Shown one piece after another: positions 55,231 to 63,909 of a stretch of DNA of 64,000 nucleotides (positions are counted from its first letter, which is position 1; each line of letters opens with the position of its first letter). The DNA is taken from NCBI GenBank assembly GCA_002338655.1, contig DDIU01000034.1, forward strand, positions 59,034 through 123,033, written 5' to 3'. The notes below the pieces were generated by a model. That model had not been told where the DNA came from, made no database searches, and saw nothing but the letters and a program-made list of their open reading frames with translations. The position numbers and the translations under genes are program-made. Source of the DNA: Flammeovirgaceae bacterium UBA1842 (lineage in GTDB: Bacteria > Bacteroidota > Bacteroidia > Cytophagales > Cyclobacteriaceae).

Positions 55231-57039
55231 ATGGATAAGAACCAAGCCACTGGCTTAATTTTAATTGCAGTATTGCTGATAGCTTACTGGACATTTTTTA
55301 AGCCTGAATTACCCCCTCAGCAAGTTCCAACGGAGCAAGTTGCCACTGATTCAGCTAAACAAGAATCAGTTACACCAGCCGAACAAACTCAACAAGCCTC
55401 TTTACCAGATTCCGTAATTAATGCAGATCATGTAGCTCAGTTTGGTGCATTTGCCGCTGGTGCCACTGGAACAGCTTCGGTTCAAACATTGGAAAATGAT
55501 ATTTTGAAGGTGCAGTTTGATTCAAAAGGTGGATACATATCGGGTGTTACACTTAAAAACTTTACGTCCGTTGATGATAATCCGGTTCAGCTAATCGATG
55601 GTAAAAACAATACGTTTTCAACCACACTTACATCGTTTGGTAAGCCTGTAAATCTAAACGATCTGTACTATGCTGTTGCTAAGCAAACTGTAGGTGATAC
55701 TACCTCATTAATATTTAAACTGGACTTAGGGGATGGCAAATTTGTACAGCATACCTATAAATTGGCAAAAGACAGTTATGAATTAAGGTACAAATTGGAC
55801 ATCAAAGGGTTAGACAATGTCATCACCAATGATGAAATTGTTTTCCAATGGAATGACCGTCTTATCCCACAAGAAAAAGATATTCAACTAAGCCGTACAA
55901 ACTCTACGGTGAATCATTTCACATTAGCAGGTGATTTTGATGAAATTAGTGAGCGTTCAACAGACTATGAAGAGGAAACAGTCAATGAGCCTATAAAATG
56001 GACTACTATTAAGCAACGATTTTTCTTGTCAGGTATAATTGCTGATAACAGCTTTACCAAAGGGAAATTTAGTACCGAGGTAGATTTGAATAATCCTAAT
56101 GAGGTGAAATATGCAAAGGTAACACTAGGCATACCTGTTGCAGATACAAAAACCGATAAAGCCAGTTATAGGTTTTACTTCGGCCCTAATGACTATCATA
56201 TCACAAGTAAGGTAGCAGAAGACTTTTCTAAAAACCTTTTCCTTGGATGGCCTCCAATGCTTTGGGTAAACAAATACATATTGATACCATTATTCGATTT
56301 GCTCAATAATTTCTTGAGTAACTATGGACTGATCATCATTATCATTGTATTGATCATAAAATTGGTATTGTCACCACTTTCGTACAAGTCTTACTTGTCA
56401 ATGGCCAAAATGAAAGTACTGAAGCCCGAACTTGACGAAATCAAGGCCAAACACGAGGGTGATGCCTCCAAAGCCCAGCAAGAGCAAATGAAACTCTACC
56501 AGCAGGTGGGGGTTAACCCGATCAGCGGCTGTGTGCCTATGTTACTTCAAATGCCAATTCTGCTTTCGATGTTCTATTTCTTCCCACAGTCGATAGAGCT
56601 TCGGGGCGAGAGTTTTTTATGGGCATCGGATTTGTCAACCTATGATTCAATATTGACACTTCCATTTAAAATCCCCATGTATGGCGACCATGTGAGTCTG
56701 TTTGTGTTGTTGATGACAGTTTCTACCATCATGATCACTTACTCACAACAGCAGGTGAGTACTGTTCAGGGGCCAATGAAGTCGTTGTCATACATGATGC
56801 CTGTGGTGTTCATGTTTGTACTTAACTCCTACCCTGCAGCTTTGAGTTTTTACTATTTTATTTCTAACCTAGTTACTTTTGGACAGCAAATGGTAATAAG
56901 AAAATTTGTTGATGAAGATAAGATCAGGAAAATCCTTGATGAGAACAAGAAAAATGCAGGTAGTAGAAAAAAATCAAAGTTTCAGCAAAAACTGGAAGAA
57001 GCCATGAAAGCCAAAAATTCTCCGAAAGGGAAAAAGTAG
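55231..57039 (+). CDS. yidC: Membrane protein insertase YidC
   Basis: 602 residues. An N-terminal membrane helix (GLILIAVLLIAYWTFF), a periplasmic P1 beta-supersandwich domain (~85-340) and the conserved 60KD/Oxa1 membrane core (~360-575: LLNNFLSNYGLIIIIIVLIIKLVLSPLSYKSYLSMAKMK) with CVPMLLQMPIL. The basic C-terminal tail (KKNAGSRKKSKFQQKLEEAMKAK) probably contacts ribosomes. It inserts and folds inner-membrane proteins with or without Sec. It is co-transcribed with pyrG and ends at a strong terminator. Confidence 0.97.
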   Translation: MDKNQATGLILIAVLLIAYWTFFKPELPPQQVPTEQVATDSAKQESVTPAEQTQQASLPDSVINADHVAQFGAFAAGATGTASVQTLENDILKVQFDSKGGYISGVTLKNFTSVDDNPVQLIDGKNNTFSTTLTSFGKPVNLNDLYYAVAKQTVGDTTSLIFKLDLGDGKFVQHTYKLAKDSYELRYKLDIKGLDNVITNDEIVFQWNDRLIPQEKDIQLSRTNSTVNHFTLAGDFDEISERSTDYEEETVNEPIKWTTIKQRFFLSGIIADNSFTKGKFSTEVDLNNPNEVKYAKVTLGIPVADTKTDKASYRFYFGPNDYHITSKVAEDFSKNLFLGWPPMLWVNKYILIPLFDLLNNFLSNYGLIIIIIVLIIKLVLSPLSYKSYLSMAKMKVLKPELDEIKAKHEGDASKAQQEQMKLYQQVGVNPISGCVPMLLQMPILLSMFYFFPQSIELRGESFLWASDLSTYDSILTLPFKIPMYGDHVSLFVLLMTVSTIMITYSQQQVSTVQGPMKSLSYMMPVVFMFVLNSYPAALSFYYFISNLVTFGQQMVIRKFVDEDKIRKILDENKKNAGSRKKSKFQQKLEEAMKAKNSPKGKK

Positions 57040-57063
57040 GGTTAATCTGCTTATAATATACTG

Positions 57064-57096
57064 AAAGAAAGGCCCTTGTGAAGAGGGTCTTTCTTT
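57064..57096 (+). terminator. Intrinsic terminator after yidC
   Basis: AAAGGCCCTT and AAGAGGGTCTTT form a hairpin (one G-T pair) with a short loop, followed by CTTTTT, 25 bases after the yidC stop. Confidence 0.85.
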
Positions 57097-57143
57097 TTAT
57101 CCACTTGGGCCAATCGATCACTTACATAATTCAATTAAACTTA

Positions 57144-57151
57144 TATCTTTG
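57144..57151 (+). promoter_or_regulatory. parA operon promoter -7 element
   Basis: TATCTTTG fits TAnnTTTG exactly. It would give a 5' leader of about 150 bases before parA, in which no ORF, hairpin-terminator pair or known riboswitch was recognised. Confidence 0.5.
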
Positions 57152-57308
57152 TAACCCATTTGAAAATACCGGCCTTACTTAAAAGCGTCTTAAAATGGCC
57201 TTTTAATTAAGAATTGAAGAATAAATTAATGGCTCCCTACCGTTAATTATTTGGTTTTTCGGCTTCAAATCGGAATTAGATAAATTAACCGATAAACATT
57301 AATCGTTA

Positions 57309-58079
57309 ATGACCAAAGTAATAGCCATTGCAAATCAAAAAGGCGGGGTTGGAAAGACCACAACAACTATAAATTTAGCAGCTAGCTTAGCTGCACTCGA
57401 ATACAGAACCCTAATTGTGGATGCTGACCCTCAGGCAAATTCTACCTCAGGTATTGGGTTAAACCCACGTGAAGTAAAGCATAGTGTATATGAGTGCATG
57501 GTAGATGGTGTAGACGTCTACGATGCAATAGTTAAAACCAATATCGATTACTTACATATATTGCCATCACACATTGACTTGGTAGGTGCCGAAGTAGAGA
57601 TGGTAAATATCGAGCGTAGGGAAGAGCGCATGAAGGATACCCTAAAAAAGGCGAAGAAAGATTATGATTTTATCATAATTGACTGTTCCCCTTCTTTGGG
57701 ATTGATTACCATCAATTCACTTACTGCAGCTGATTCAGTGATCATACCTGTACAATGTGAGTATTTCGCTCTTGAAGGACTTGGAAAGCTCTTGAATACA
57801 ATTAAAATTATACAAACCAGGCTTAATAAAACGTTGGAGATTGAAGGTATCCTTCTCACAATGTATGATGTCCGGTTGAGGTTATCAAATCAGGTGGTGG
57901 AAGAAGTGCAAACACACTTTAAGAAAATTGCATTTGACACCATTATACCAAGAAATATAAAGCTTAGCGAGTCGCCTAGCTTTGGGCTGCCTGCCATAGC
58001 GCATGATGCCGAAAGTAAAGGGGCTATTAGTTATCTCAACCTTGCCAAGGAGATTTTAGTAAAGAATGGTAAGTCATAA
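57309..58079 (+). CDS. parA: Chromosome-partitioning ATPase ParA (Soj)
   Basis: 256 residues. Deviant Walker A KGGVGKTTTTINLAA, Walker A' in LIVDADPQANSTSGIG, and Walker B FIIIDCSPSLGLITINSL are intact. No N-terminal DNA-binding domain, so it is the short chromosomal type. It drives origin segregation with ParB, encoded 9 bases downstream. The gene order parA-parB-DUF5683-dapB-lepB is common in Bacteroidota. Confidence 0.96.
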   Translation: MTKVIAIANQKGGVGKTTTTINLAASLAALEYRTLIVDADPQANSTSGIGLNPREVKHSVYECMVDGVDVYDAIVKTNIDYLHILPSHIDLVGAEVEMVNIERREERMKDTLKKAKKDYDFIIIDCSPSLGLITINSLTAADSVIIPVQCEYFALEGLGKLLNTIKIIQTRLNKTLEIEGILLTMYDVRLRLSNQVVEEVQTHFKKIAFDTIIPRNIKLSESPSFGLPAIAHDAESKGAISYLNLAKEILVKNGKS

Positions 58080-58088
58080 CAACAACAC

Positions 58089-58979
58089 ATGGCCAATAAA
58101 TCGATAAAAAAGAAGAGTGCATTAGGTAGAGGTCTCGGGGCTTTGTTAGAAGACTCTCCATCTATGGAGAAAAACATTAGTGTTGGGGAATCAAATCCTG
58201 CTGGATCTATTAATGAAATATTTCTTTCGGAAATTGAAACGAATCCATTTCAACCCAGATCACATTTTGATAAAGAGGCACTTCAAGAGCTAAGTGATTC
58301 CATCAAAGTTCAGGGCATTATTCAGCCAATAACTGTAAGGAAACTTTCTAGGAATAAATACCAGTTGATTTCTGGTGAGCGTAGATTTCAGGCATCAAAA
58401 CTTGCCGGGTTAGAGAAAATACCTGCCTACGTAAGGACAGCGGATGATCAGCAAATGCTGGAAATGGCACTTATTGAGAATATCCAACGTGAAAACCTGA
58501 ACGCCATTGAAATAGCATTGAGCTATCAACGATTGTTGACCGAATGTGACCTGAAGCAGGAAGAACTTGGTGAAAGAGTAGGGAAAAATAGGACTACTGT
58601 CAATAACTACATGCGCTTATTGAAGCTCCCTCCTGATATTCAAGCGGCTATTCGTGACACAAGAATTTCCATGGGCCACGCGAGGGCACTTATCACTATT
58701 GAAAGTGTAGATAAACAGCTGGATATCTTCAAGAGAATCTTATCTGAAGACTTATCTGTAAGGAAAGTAGAAGCCTTGGTTAGGAATGAAACCCCTCGTA
58801 AGTCAACTGCCAAACAGCCTGTAGAAAGTGGCAAGGAAATTGCAAATCTGCAAAATCAACTAACATCACACTTTGGTACTAGAGTAAACATCAAGTCTGA
58901 CGGAAAGAAAGGTGAAATAAAAATCCCTTTTGTTTCTGTTGAAGATTTAAACAGAATACTTGAGATACTGAATCTATAA
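58089..58979 (+). CDS. parB: Chromosome-partitioning protein ParB (Spo0J)
   Basis: 296 residues. N-terminal basic segment with ALGRGLGALLED (ParA-stimulating region), ParB/Srx nucleotidase-like domain with ETNPFQPRSHFD and SGERRFQASKLAG (CTP-binding motif), a helix-turn-helix DNA-binding domain (EELGERVGKNRTTVNNYMRLLKLP) and a C-terminal dimerisation domain. It binds parS sites near the origin; no convincing parS was found in this window. The next gene starts directly after its stop codon. Confidence 0.96.
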   Translation: MANKSIKKKSALGRGLGALLEDSPSMEKNISVGESNPAGSINEIFLSEIETNPFQPRSHFDKEALQELSDSIKVQGIIQPITVRKLSRNKYQLISGERRFQASKLAGLEKIPAYVRTADDQQMLEMALIENIQRENLNAIEIALSYQRLLTECDLKQEELGERVGKNRTTVNNYMRLLKLPPDIQAAIRDTRISMGHARALITIESVDKQLDIFKRILSEDLSVRKVEALVRNETPRKSTAKQPVESGKEIANLQNQLTSHFGTRVNIKSDGKKGEIKIPFVSVEDLNRILEILNL

Positions 58980-59582
58980 ATGAGAACGCTATTTCTTTTC
59001 GGCTGTTTACTGTTTTCTTTACCAGTCATTTGTCAGGTAACTCCCGCCTCTGTTGTAATTGACTCCACCAGAAATGACGATCCCATACTCATAGAGAAAG
59101 ATAATCAGGTGAATATTGAAGAAATAGAAACCTATGCCGACAAGTTTGTGCCTAGAAAAGCTTCGCTATATGCTTCTGTACTTCCAGGTGCAGGTCAGAT
59201 TTACAATAAAAAGTACTGGAAACTGCCCATCGTATATGGTGGATTTATTGGGTTAGGCCTAGCTATCAATTTTTATGATAAGCAATATGACCTATATCGA
59301 TCTCAACTTTTTAAAAAATTGCAGGACAATTCTTATGTGCCTCCTTCTGGTGCAAATCTTGAACAATTGAGATCAGCTGTTGACAAATCCAGAAGGGAGA
59401 GGGATTTTTATACTATAATGACAGGGCTATGGTACTTATTGCAAATCCTTGATGCACATATCGATTCGCATCTCAAAGAGTTCGACCTTAACCCTGACCT
59501 GAAGGTGGCCATTGATCCTATGTTGGAGCGCCCTGCCTTTGCCAACTTTAGTGCAGGTATATCAATCAAACTGAAATTCTAG
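58980..59582 (+). CDS. DUF5683-domain membrane-associated protein
   Basis: 200 residues. Signal peptide ~1-18, then a domain with KASLYASVLPGAGQIYNKKYWKLPIVYGGFIGLGLAINFY, the DUF5683 hallmark of a glycine-rich, amphipathic helical hairpin like those of small membrane proteins that follow parAB in Bacteroidota. Function is unknown; the location suggests a link to cell-cycle or envelope work but that is not shown. The ATG touches the parB stop, and its own stop overlaps the dapB start by one base. Confidence 0.88.
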   Translation: MRTLFLFGCLLFSLPVICQVTPASVVIDSTRNDDPILIEKDNQVNIEEIETYADKFVPRKASLYASVLPGAGQIYNKKYWKLPIVYGGFIGLGLAINFYDKQYDLYRSQLFKKLQDNSYVPPSGANLEQLRSAVDKSRRERDFYTIMTGLWYLLQILDAHIDSHLKEFDLNPDLKVAIDPMLERPAFANFSAGISIKLKF

Positions 59583-60307
59583 TGAAAATATTACTGATTG
59601 GATATGGCAAAATGGGTAAAGCAATTGAAGCGATTGTTACGGATAGAGGCCATTCTATTGTCGGTCGTTTGGAGGCAAGCAATCATGCAGAACTTTTAAA
59701 ATTTAATGGAACAAATACCGATGTTGCCATTGAATTCAGCCAGCCTGAATCTGCCTTTGATAATATAAAATATTGTTTGGAAAACGGTATCCCCATCATT
59801 TCTGGAACTACAGGATGGCTCGACAAAATGCCTGAAGTAGAAGCACTTTGTATAGAAAATAAAGGCACATTTTTCTACGCTTCCAACTATAGCATTGGTG
59901 TCAATTTGTTTTTTAAGCTTAATGAACAGCTGGCCAAAATGATGGTGGGGCAAAACTACTCCACTTCAATAGAAGAGGTTCATCATACACAAAAGAAAGA
60001 TGCCCCTAGTGGTACGGCCATCAGCTTGGCAGAAGGTATCATTAAAAACAATGCTCAACTTCGTGAGTGGTCATTAAATAGTAAAGGTGTAGATACAATT
60101 CCTATCAAAGCAGAACGCATTGATAATGTGCCCGGCACTCACATTGTAAAATATTCATCAGCGATTGATGATATTGAAATAAAACATACGGCACATTCCA
60201 GACAAGGCTTTGCCCTTGGGGCGGTAATGGTGGCCGAATGGATAGAAAATAAAAAGGGCGTGCTTTCAATGGCGGATTTTTTGGAAGATTTGAAAATAAA
60301 TCCCTGA
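59582..60307 (+). CDS. dapB: 4-hydroxy-tetrahydrodipicolinate reductase
   Basis: 241 residues, GTG start overlapping the previous stop (TAGTG). N-terminal nucleotide-binding LLIGYGKMGKAIE; ISGTTGW; the substrate-binding and catalytic EEVHHTQKKDAPSGTA (His and Lys); and a C-terminal AHSRQGFALGAVMVAEWI. It is slightly shorter than the ~270-residue enterobacterial enzyme, as is common in Bacteroidota. It makes tetrahydrodipicolinate for lysine and peptidoglycan diaminopimelate. Confidence 0.96.
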   Translation: MKILLIGYGKMGKAIEAIVTDRGHSIVGRLEASNHAELLKFNGTNTDVAIEFSQPESAFDNIKYCLENGIPIISGTTGWLDKMPEVEALCIENKGTFFYASNYSIGVNLFFKLNEQLAKMMVGQNYSTSIEEVHHTQKKDAPSGTAISLAEGIIKNNAQLREWSLNSKGVDTIPIKAERIDNVPGTHIVKYSSAIDDIEIKHTAHSRQGFALGAVMVAEWIENKKGVLSMADFLEDLKINP

Positions 60308-60358
60308 TCAATTGTAATAAACGGTACTGGTTCAATACCAGTAAGAAAAATAAAATAT

Positions 60359-61534
60359 ATGAACTGGAAATTTTGGGTAAAAAAGGAAGAAAAGAAAAAG
60401 AAGCATAAATCTAAAGTGCGGGAATGGGTAGATGCCATCACCTTTGCAGTAATAGCGGCAACACTTATCAGATGGCTGATTATGGAAGCTTTTACTATCC
60501 CTACCCCTTCCATGGAGAAGTCACTACTTGTTGGTGATTTTCTATTTGTTAGTAAATTTCATTATGGTACACGTACACCTAAAACCCCTTTACAGGTACC
60601 GCTGACGCATCAAAAAATTTGGATGACTAACCTTCCCTCCTATGTGGATTGGATTCAGTTGCCGCAATACAGGCTACCAGGCATTTCATCTGTTAAACAC
60701 AATGACGTAGTGGTATTTAACGTACCGGGTATTGCGGAAAACAATTATGGAAACCCTGATAAAAGTACCTGGATCGATTATCCCATTGACTTGAAGACTA
60801 ATTACATTAAAAGATGCATTGGCTTACCCGGTGATACGTTGAAAATTGAGAACAGACAAGTTTATATCAATGGCAAGGCTACTGAAAACCCAGATGGAAT
60901 GCAGTTTGCCTACTTGGTGTTTTCAAAAAATGCATTGAGTGACAGGATACTCAGCGATCAGGATATTTCTGAATCACATATTGTAGATCGAAATGCCAAC
61001 GGGGCAGTACAGCTGATGTACATTACAAAGGCACAGGTGGAAGCATTGAAAAAACTTTCATTTATTACGGAAGTAAGACCAGCTTCCAATAATCCATACA
61101 GGAAATTCGAACCCTATACAAAAGGTGAAATTGATAATGGTATTTTCCCAAAAGATGAGGAATTGTTCCCTTACAATGCCGACTGGTATGGCCCCATAGT
61201 GATGCCAAAAGAAGGCGCAACCATCAAAATTAACCGGGCTACCCTTGACACATATGGTGATGTAATCACCCTATACGATCATAATGAAAATGCCGTAATC
61301 AAAGATGGAAAGCTTTTGATCGATGGTAAAGAAGTGACACAGTATACTTTCAATCAGGATTATTACTTTATGATGGGTGACAATCGTCATAATTCACTTG
61401 ATTCGCGCTATTGGGGCTTTGTGCCTGAAGATCATATTGTGGGCAAAGGCTTCTTTATATGGCTCTCACTAGATCCTAACAAAGGCATATTCAGTAAAAT
61501 CAGATGGAGTAGGTTCTTTAATTTGATTGAATAA
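60359..61534 (+). CDS. lepB: Signal peptidase I
   Basis: 391 residues. A charged N-terminus (KKEEKKKKHKSK) and one membrane helix (~24-42) precede the catalytic nucleophile Ser51 in IPTPSMEKSL and the general base Lys151 in NYIKRCIGLPGDTL. The domain III box MMGDNRHNSLDSRYWGFVP is near residue 345. A long insertion (~165-330) between Lys151 and the last box makes it larger than the ~320-residue E. coli enzyme; this form is usual in Bacteroidota. It removes signal peptides on the periplasmic side. It follows dapB by 51 bases. Confidence 0.96.
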   Translation: MNWKFWVKKEEKKKKHKSKVREWVDAITFAVIAATLIRWLIMEAFTIPTPSMEKSLLVGDFLFVSKFHYGTRTPKTPLQVPLTHQKIWMTNLPSYVDWIQLPQYRLPGISSVKHNDVVVFNVPGIAENNYGNPDKSTWIDYPIDLKTNYIKRCIGLPGDTLKIENRQVYINGKATENPDGMQFAYLVFSKNALSDRILSDQDISESHIVDRNANGAVQLMYITKAQVEALKKLSFITEVRPASNNPYRKFEPYTKGEIDNGIFPKDEELFPYNADWYGPIVMPKEGATIKINRATLDTYGDVITLYDHNENAVIKDGKLLIDGKEVTQYTFNQDYYFMMGDNRHNSLDSRYWGFVPEDHIVGKGFFIWLSLDPNKGIFSKIRWSRFFNLIE

Positions 61535-61545
61535 TTAGACATTAA

Positions 61546-61599
61546 TTAGTAGTTAGACTTAGTTAGTCTAGCTACTAAATACTGACTACTAACTACTAA
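61546..61599. repeat. Inverted repeat overlapping the ung stop codon
   Basis: TTAGTAGTTAG (61546-61556) is perfectly inverted at 61589-61599 (CTAACTACTAA), with related TTAGTCTAGCTACTAA text between. The right arm contains the ung stop (61596-61598). It may act as a bidirectional end signal for the convergent lepB and ung genes. Confidence 0.8.
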
Positions 61600-62258
61600 A
61601 AATCAATTTCTTTCAATCCTTTACTTTTCAAGTAAGCATTGGTTTTGCTGAAAGGTTGGCTACCAAAAAAGCCCCTGTGGGCGGCAAAAGGTGATGGGTG
61701 CGCTGATTTGAGTATCAGGTGTTTGGTGCCATCAATAATCTGACCTTTGTTTTGAGCATAAGCACCCCAAAGTATAAAAACAACATTGTCTTTGTTGGCG
61801 GAAACTTGCTGGATAACGGTATCGGTAAATTGTTCCCATCCTTTGTTCTGATGCGATCCGGGGCTATTGGCCCTTACAGTTAAAGTAGCATTGAGTAACA
61901 ATACCCCCTGATCCGCCCAACGTTCGAGATTACCTGATTCTGGAATGGATTTACCCAAATCACTTTCCAATTCTTTGAAAATATTCTGTAATGAGGGTGG
62001 TTTGCGAATACCATCATTGACAGAAAAACAAAGTCCATTGCCCTGATTAGGGCCATGATAGGGATCTTGGCCAATTATGACCACTCTGGTTTTCTCGAAA
62101 TCACAATGCTCAAACGCACTGAAAATCTGACGTGCTGGTGGGTAGATTGTATGATTTTTGTATTCTTCTTTGACAAAATTTGCTAATTTTTGAAAATAAG
62201 GCTTTTCAAATTCATTTCTAAGCATTATCTTCCATGATGCAGCAATTTTTACATCCAT
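61596..62258 (-). CDS. ung: Uracil-DNA glycosylase
   Basis: 220 residues, normal for family 1 UDG. It removes uracil from DNA. Water-activating motif VVIIGQDPYHGPNQGNGLCFSV (catalytic Asp), uracil-recognition LLLNATLTV (Asn) and the DNA-intercalating loop HPSPFAAHRGFFG are all present. The last codons run into a palindromic repeat that supplies the stop. Convergent with lepB. Confidence 0.97.
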   Translation of the reverse strand: MDVKIAASWKIMLRNEFEKPYFQKLANFVKEEYKNHTIYPPARQIFSAFEHCDFEKTRVVIIGQDPYHGPNQGNGLCFSVNDGIRKPPSLQNIFKELESDLGKSIPESGNLERWADQGVLLLNATLTVRANSPGSHQNKGWEQFTDTVIQQVSANKDNVVFILWGAYAQNKGQIIDGTKHLILKSAHPSPFAAHRGFFGSQPFSKTNAYLKSKGLKEIDF

Positions 62259-62338
62259 TGTACATTTTATTTGAGATTAGGTCTAAATTTAAAACTTCTT
62301 AGTCACTCAATGCGTTTTTATATACAAATTGAAACTCT

Positions 62339-62725
62339 ATGGTTACGGAAATAACACAAGGTGTAAAAGTGAGTGTGGAGACTGAATATCAACCAGCCTA
62401 TTCCAGTCCCAGCCAGTATCACTATGTATTTACTTATCGGGTGACCATTGAAAATCAAGGTGAAAATACCATACAATTATTACGAAGATGTTGGCTGATC
62501 CATGATGCGACATTGATACCTCGTGAAGTAGAGGGTGAAGGGGTAGTCGGCCAACAGCCTATTTTAGAACCTGGACAATATCATCAATATGTGTCAGGGT
62601 GTAACCTCAAATCAGGTATTGGTAAAATGGGTGGTACATTTTTAATGGAAAGAATTGTTGATGGGGACAGGTTTAATGTAATCATACCTGAATTTATCAT
62701 GGTGGCCCCATTCAAGTTAAATTGA
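62339..62725 (+). CDS. apaG: ApaG-domain protein
   Basis: 128 residues, single ApaG domain (fibronectin III-like fold). Typical text: YVFTYRVTIENQGENTIQLLRRCWLIHDA, VEGEGVVGQQPILEPGQYHQYVSGCNL and GTFLMERIVDGDRF, IPEFIM. The name comes from the E. coli apaH operon; a role in Co2+/Mg2+ resistance has been proposed, but the molecular function is not known. Three bases separate it from the methyltransferase gene that follows. Confidence 0.94.
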   Translation: MVTEITQGVKVSVETEYQPAYSSPSQYHYVFTYRVTIENQGENTIQLLRRCWLIHDATLIPREVEGEGVVGQQPILEPGQYHQYVSGCNLKSGIGKMGGTFLMERIVDGDRFNVIIPEFIMVAPFKLN

Positions 62726-62728
62726 CCC

Positions 62729-63502
62729 GTGTCAAAAAAACACCAACTTTTAAGTTATATCAGTTATTGGCTCAATGAAGAAAATGAACATTCGCTTCAT
62801 TCTCCATTTGTTTATGAGCTTTATAAAAAGGTGATTATTCAAAAGAACAACAAGCCCATTTATCCAAATATAGAGCAGATACGCTATCAATTTATTCAAA
62901 GTAAAAAGGTACTGAATGTGCAGGACTTTGGAAGTGGCGAAGAAAGAAGCTCAGAACGGAAAATTGCTGACATAGCTGCCAAAGGATTATCCCGGAGAAA
63001 ATATTCGGAATTATTTGAGCGATTGATCCATTTTCTTGAAGCTAAAAAGATCGTGGAGTTGGGCACCTCCTTGGGTATCAATACGCTTTACCTTGCCAAT
63101 GGTAATAATAAGGAGATTACAACTTTCGAAGGTGACCCCTCCTTAGCGGCTATTGCAGCGGCAGTATTTGAGGGGAATGATAAAAATGTCAATATCATTG
63201 AAGGGAATATTGACAAAACCTTGCCTACTTTTTTACAAAAAAAAGAAGCCTTTGATTTTGTCCTTTTCGATGCAAACCATCGCTATGCTCCTACCATGGA
63301 TTATTTCAATCAGTTTTTACGGCATAAACACGACACCACTTGCTTCGTGTTTGATGATATTCATTTTAACGAAGAAATGGAATCGGCTTGGGCTAAGATC
63401 AAAAGCCATTATGAAGTGACGGTTAGCATTGATTTATTTCAGGTCGGCCTTATCTTTTTCAATCCTGAATTGAGGAAGCAGGATTATATCCTAGCTTTTT
63501 GA
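62729..63502 (+). CDS. Class I SAM-dependent methyltransferase (O-methyltransferase-like)
   Basis: 257 residues, GTG start at 62729. The N-terminal HSLHSPFVYELYKKVI is a mark of a Bacteroidota methyltransferase group. The Rossmann core has the SAM loop KIVELGTSLGINTLYLA, the acidic residue in TTFEGDPSLAAIA that binds the SAM ribose, and FDFVLFDANHRYAPTMDYF after the fourth strand. Methyl acceptor unknown. It is probably co-transcribed with apaG. Confidence 0.88.
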   Translation: MSKKHQLLSYISYWLNEENEHSLHSPFVYELYKKVIIQKNNKPIYPNIEQIRYQFIQSKKVLNVQDFGSGEERSSERKIADIAAKGLSRRKYSELFERLIHFLEAKKIVELGTSLGINTLYLANGNNKEITTFEGDPSLAAIAAAVFEGNDKNVNIIEGNIDKTLPTFLQKKEAFDFVLFDANHRYAPTMDYFNQFLRHKHDTTCFVFDDIHFNEEMESAWAKIKSHYEVTVSIDLFQVGLIFFNPELRKQDYILAF

Positions 63503-63730
63503 AAACATTTTTCTGACGGGTTTGATGCCATATTTTTCTCCTTTGGAGGGAGTTAGAGAGAGGTTCATAGTGAACTATCAAACACGTCATCGGTAGGCTT
63601 TATAGAAGTCATTTACGGTATTCTAACATTTTAATTGACTTTGTAATCGCATTATAAATGCTCGATCTCAGACATCCTCGTTACAAAAGAGGACGAGCTG
63701 AGGTAACAATTTGCCGTGGTAAGCCCTGAG

Positions 63731-63807
63731 CTTTCCTAAAGTTGACTTAATTAATTTCAAGAATCCTAAAGGCTAGTTTCATCTATTTTAATAGAACTTT
63801 AGGAAAG
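63731..63807. repeat. 77-bp element with 13-bp perfect inverted ends
   Basis: CTTTCCTAAAGTT at 63731-63743 is inverted at 63795-63807. The inside is AT-rich without an ORF. It could be a miniature mobile element or a bidirectional hairpin; no target duplication was identified. Confidence 0.55.
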
Positions 63808-63862
63808 TTTGCCAAGTACGGAATGGGATGATGGGCTTGATTAATTTAGGGACTGCTTCGTG

Positions 63863-63909
63863 CCTCGCAGTAACCAGAAAATTGATATTGTACCTCGCAG
63901 TAACCAGAA
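63863..63909. repeat. 17-bp direct repeat
   Basis: CCTCGCAGTAACCAGAA occurs twice with a 30-base period. Two copies only, so this is not a CRISPR array. Confidence 0.7.

Noticed and set aside
57466..57471. CACGTG core inside parA as a possible parS site
   Set aside because: Flanking bases match the parS 16-mer palindrome poorly on the left side; probably chance coding sequence.
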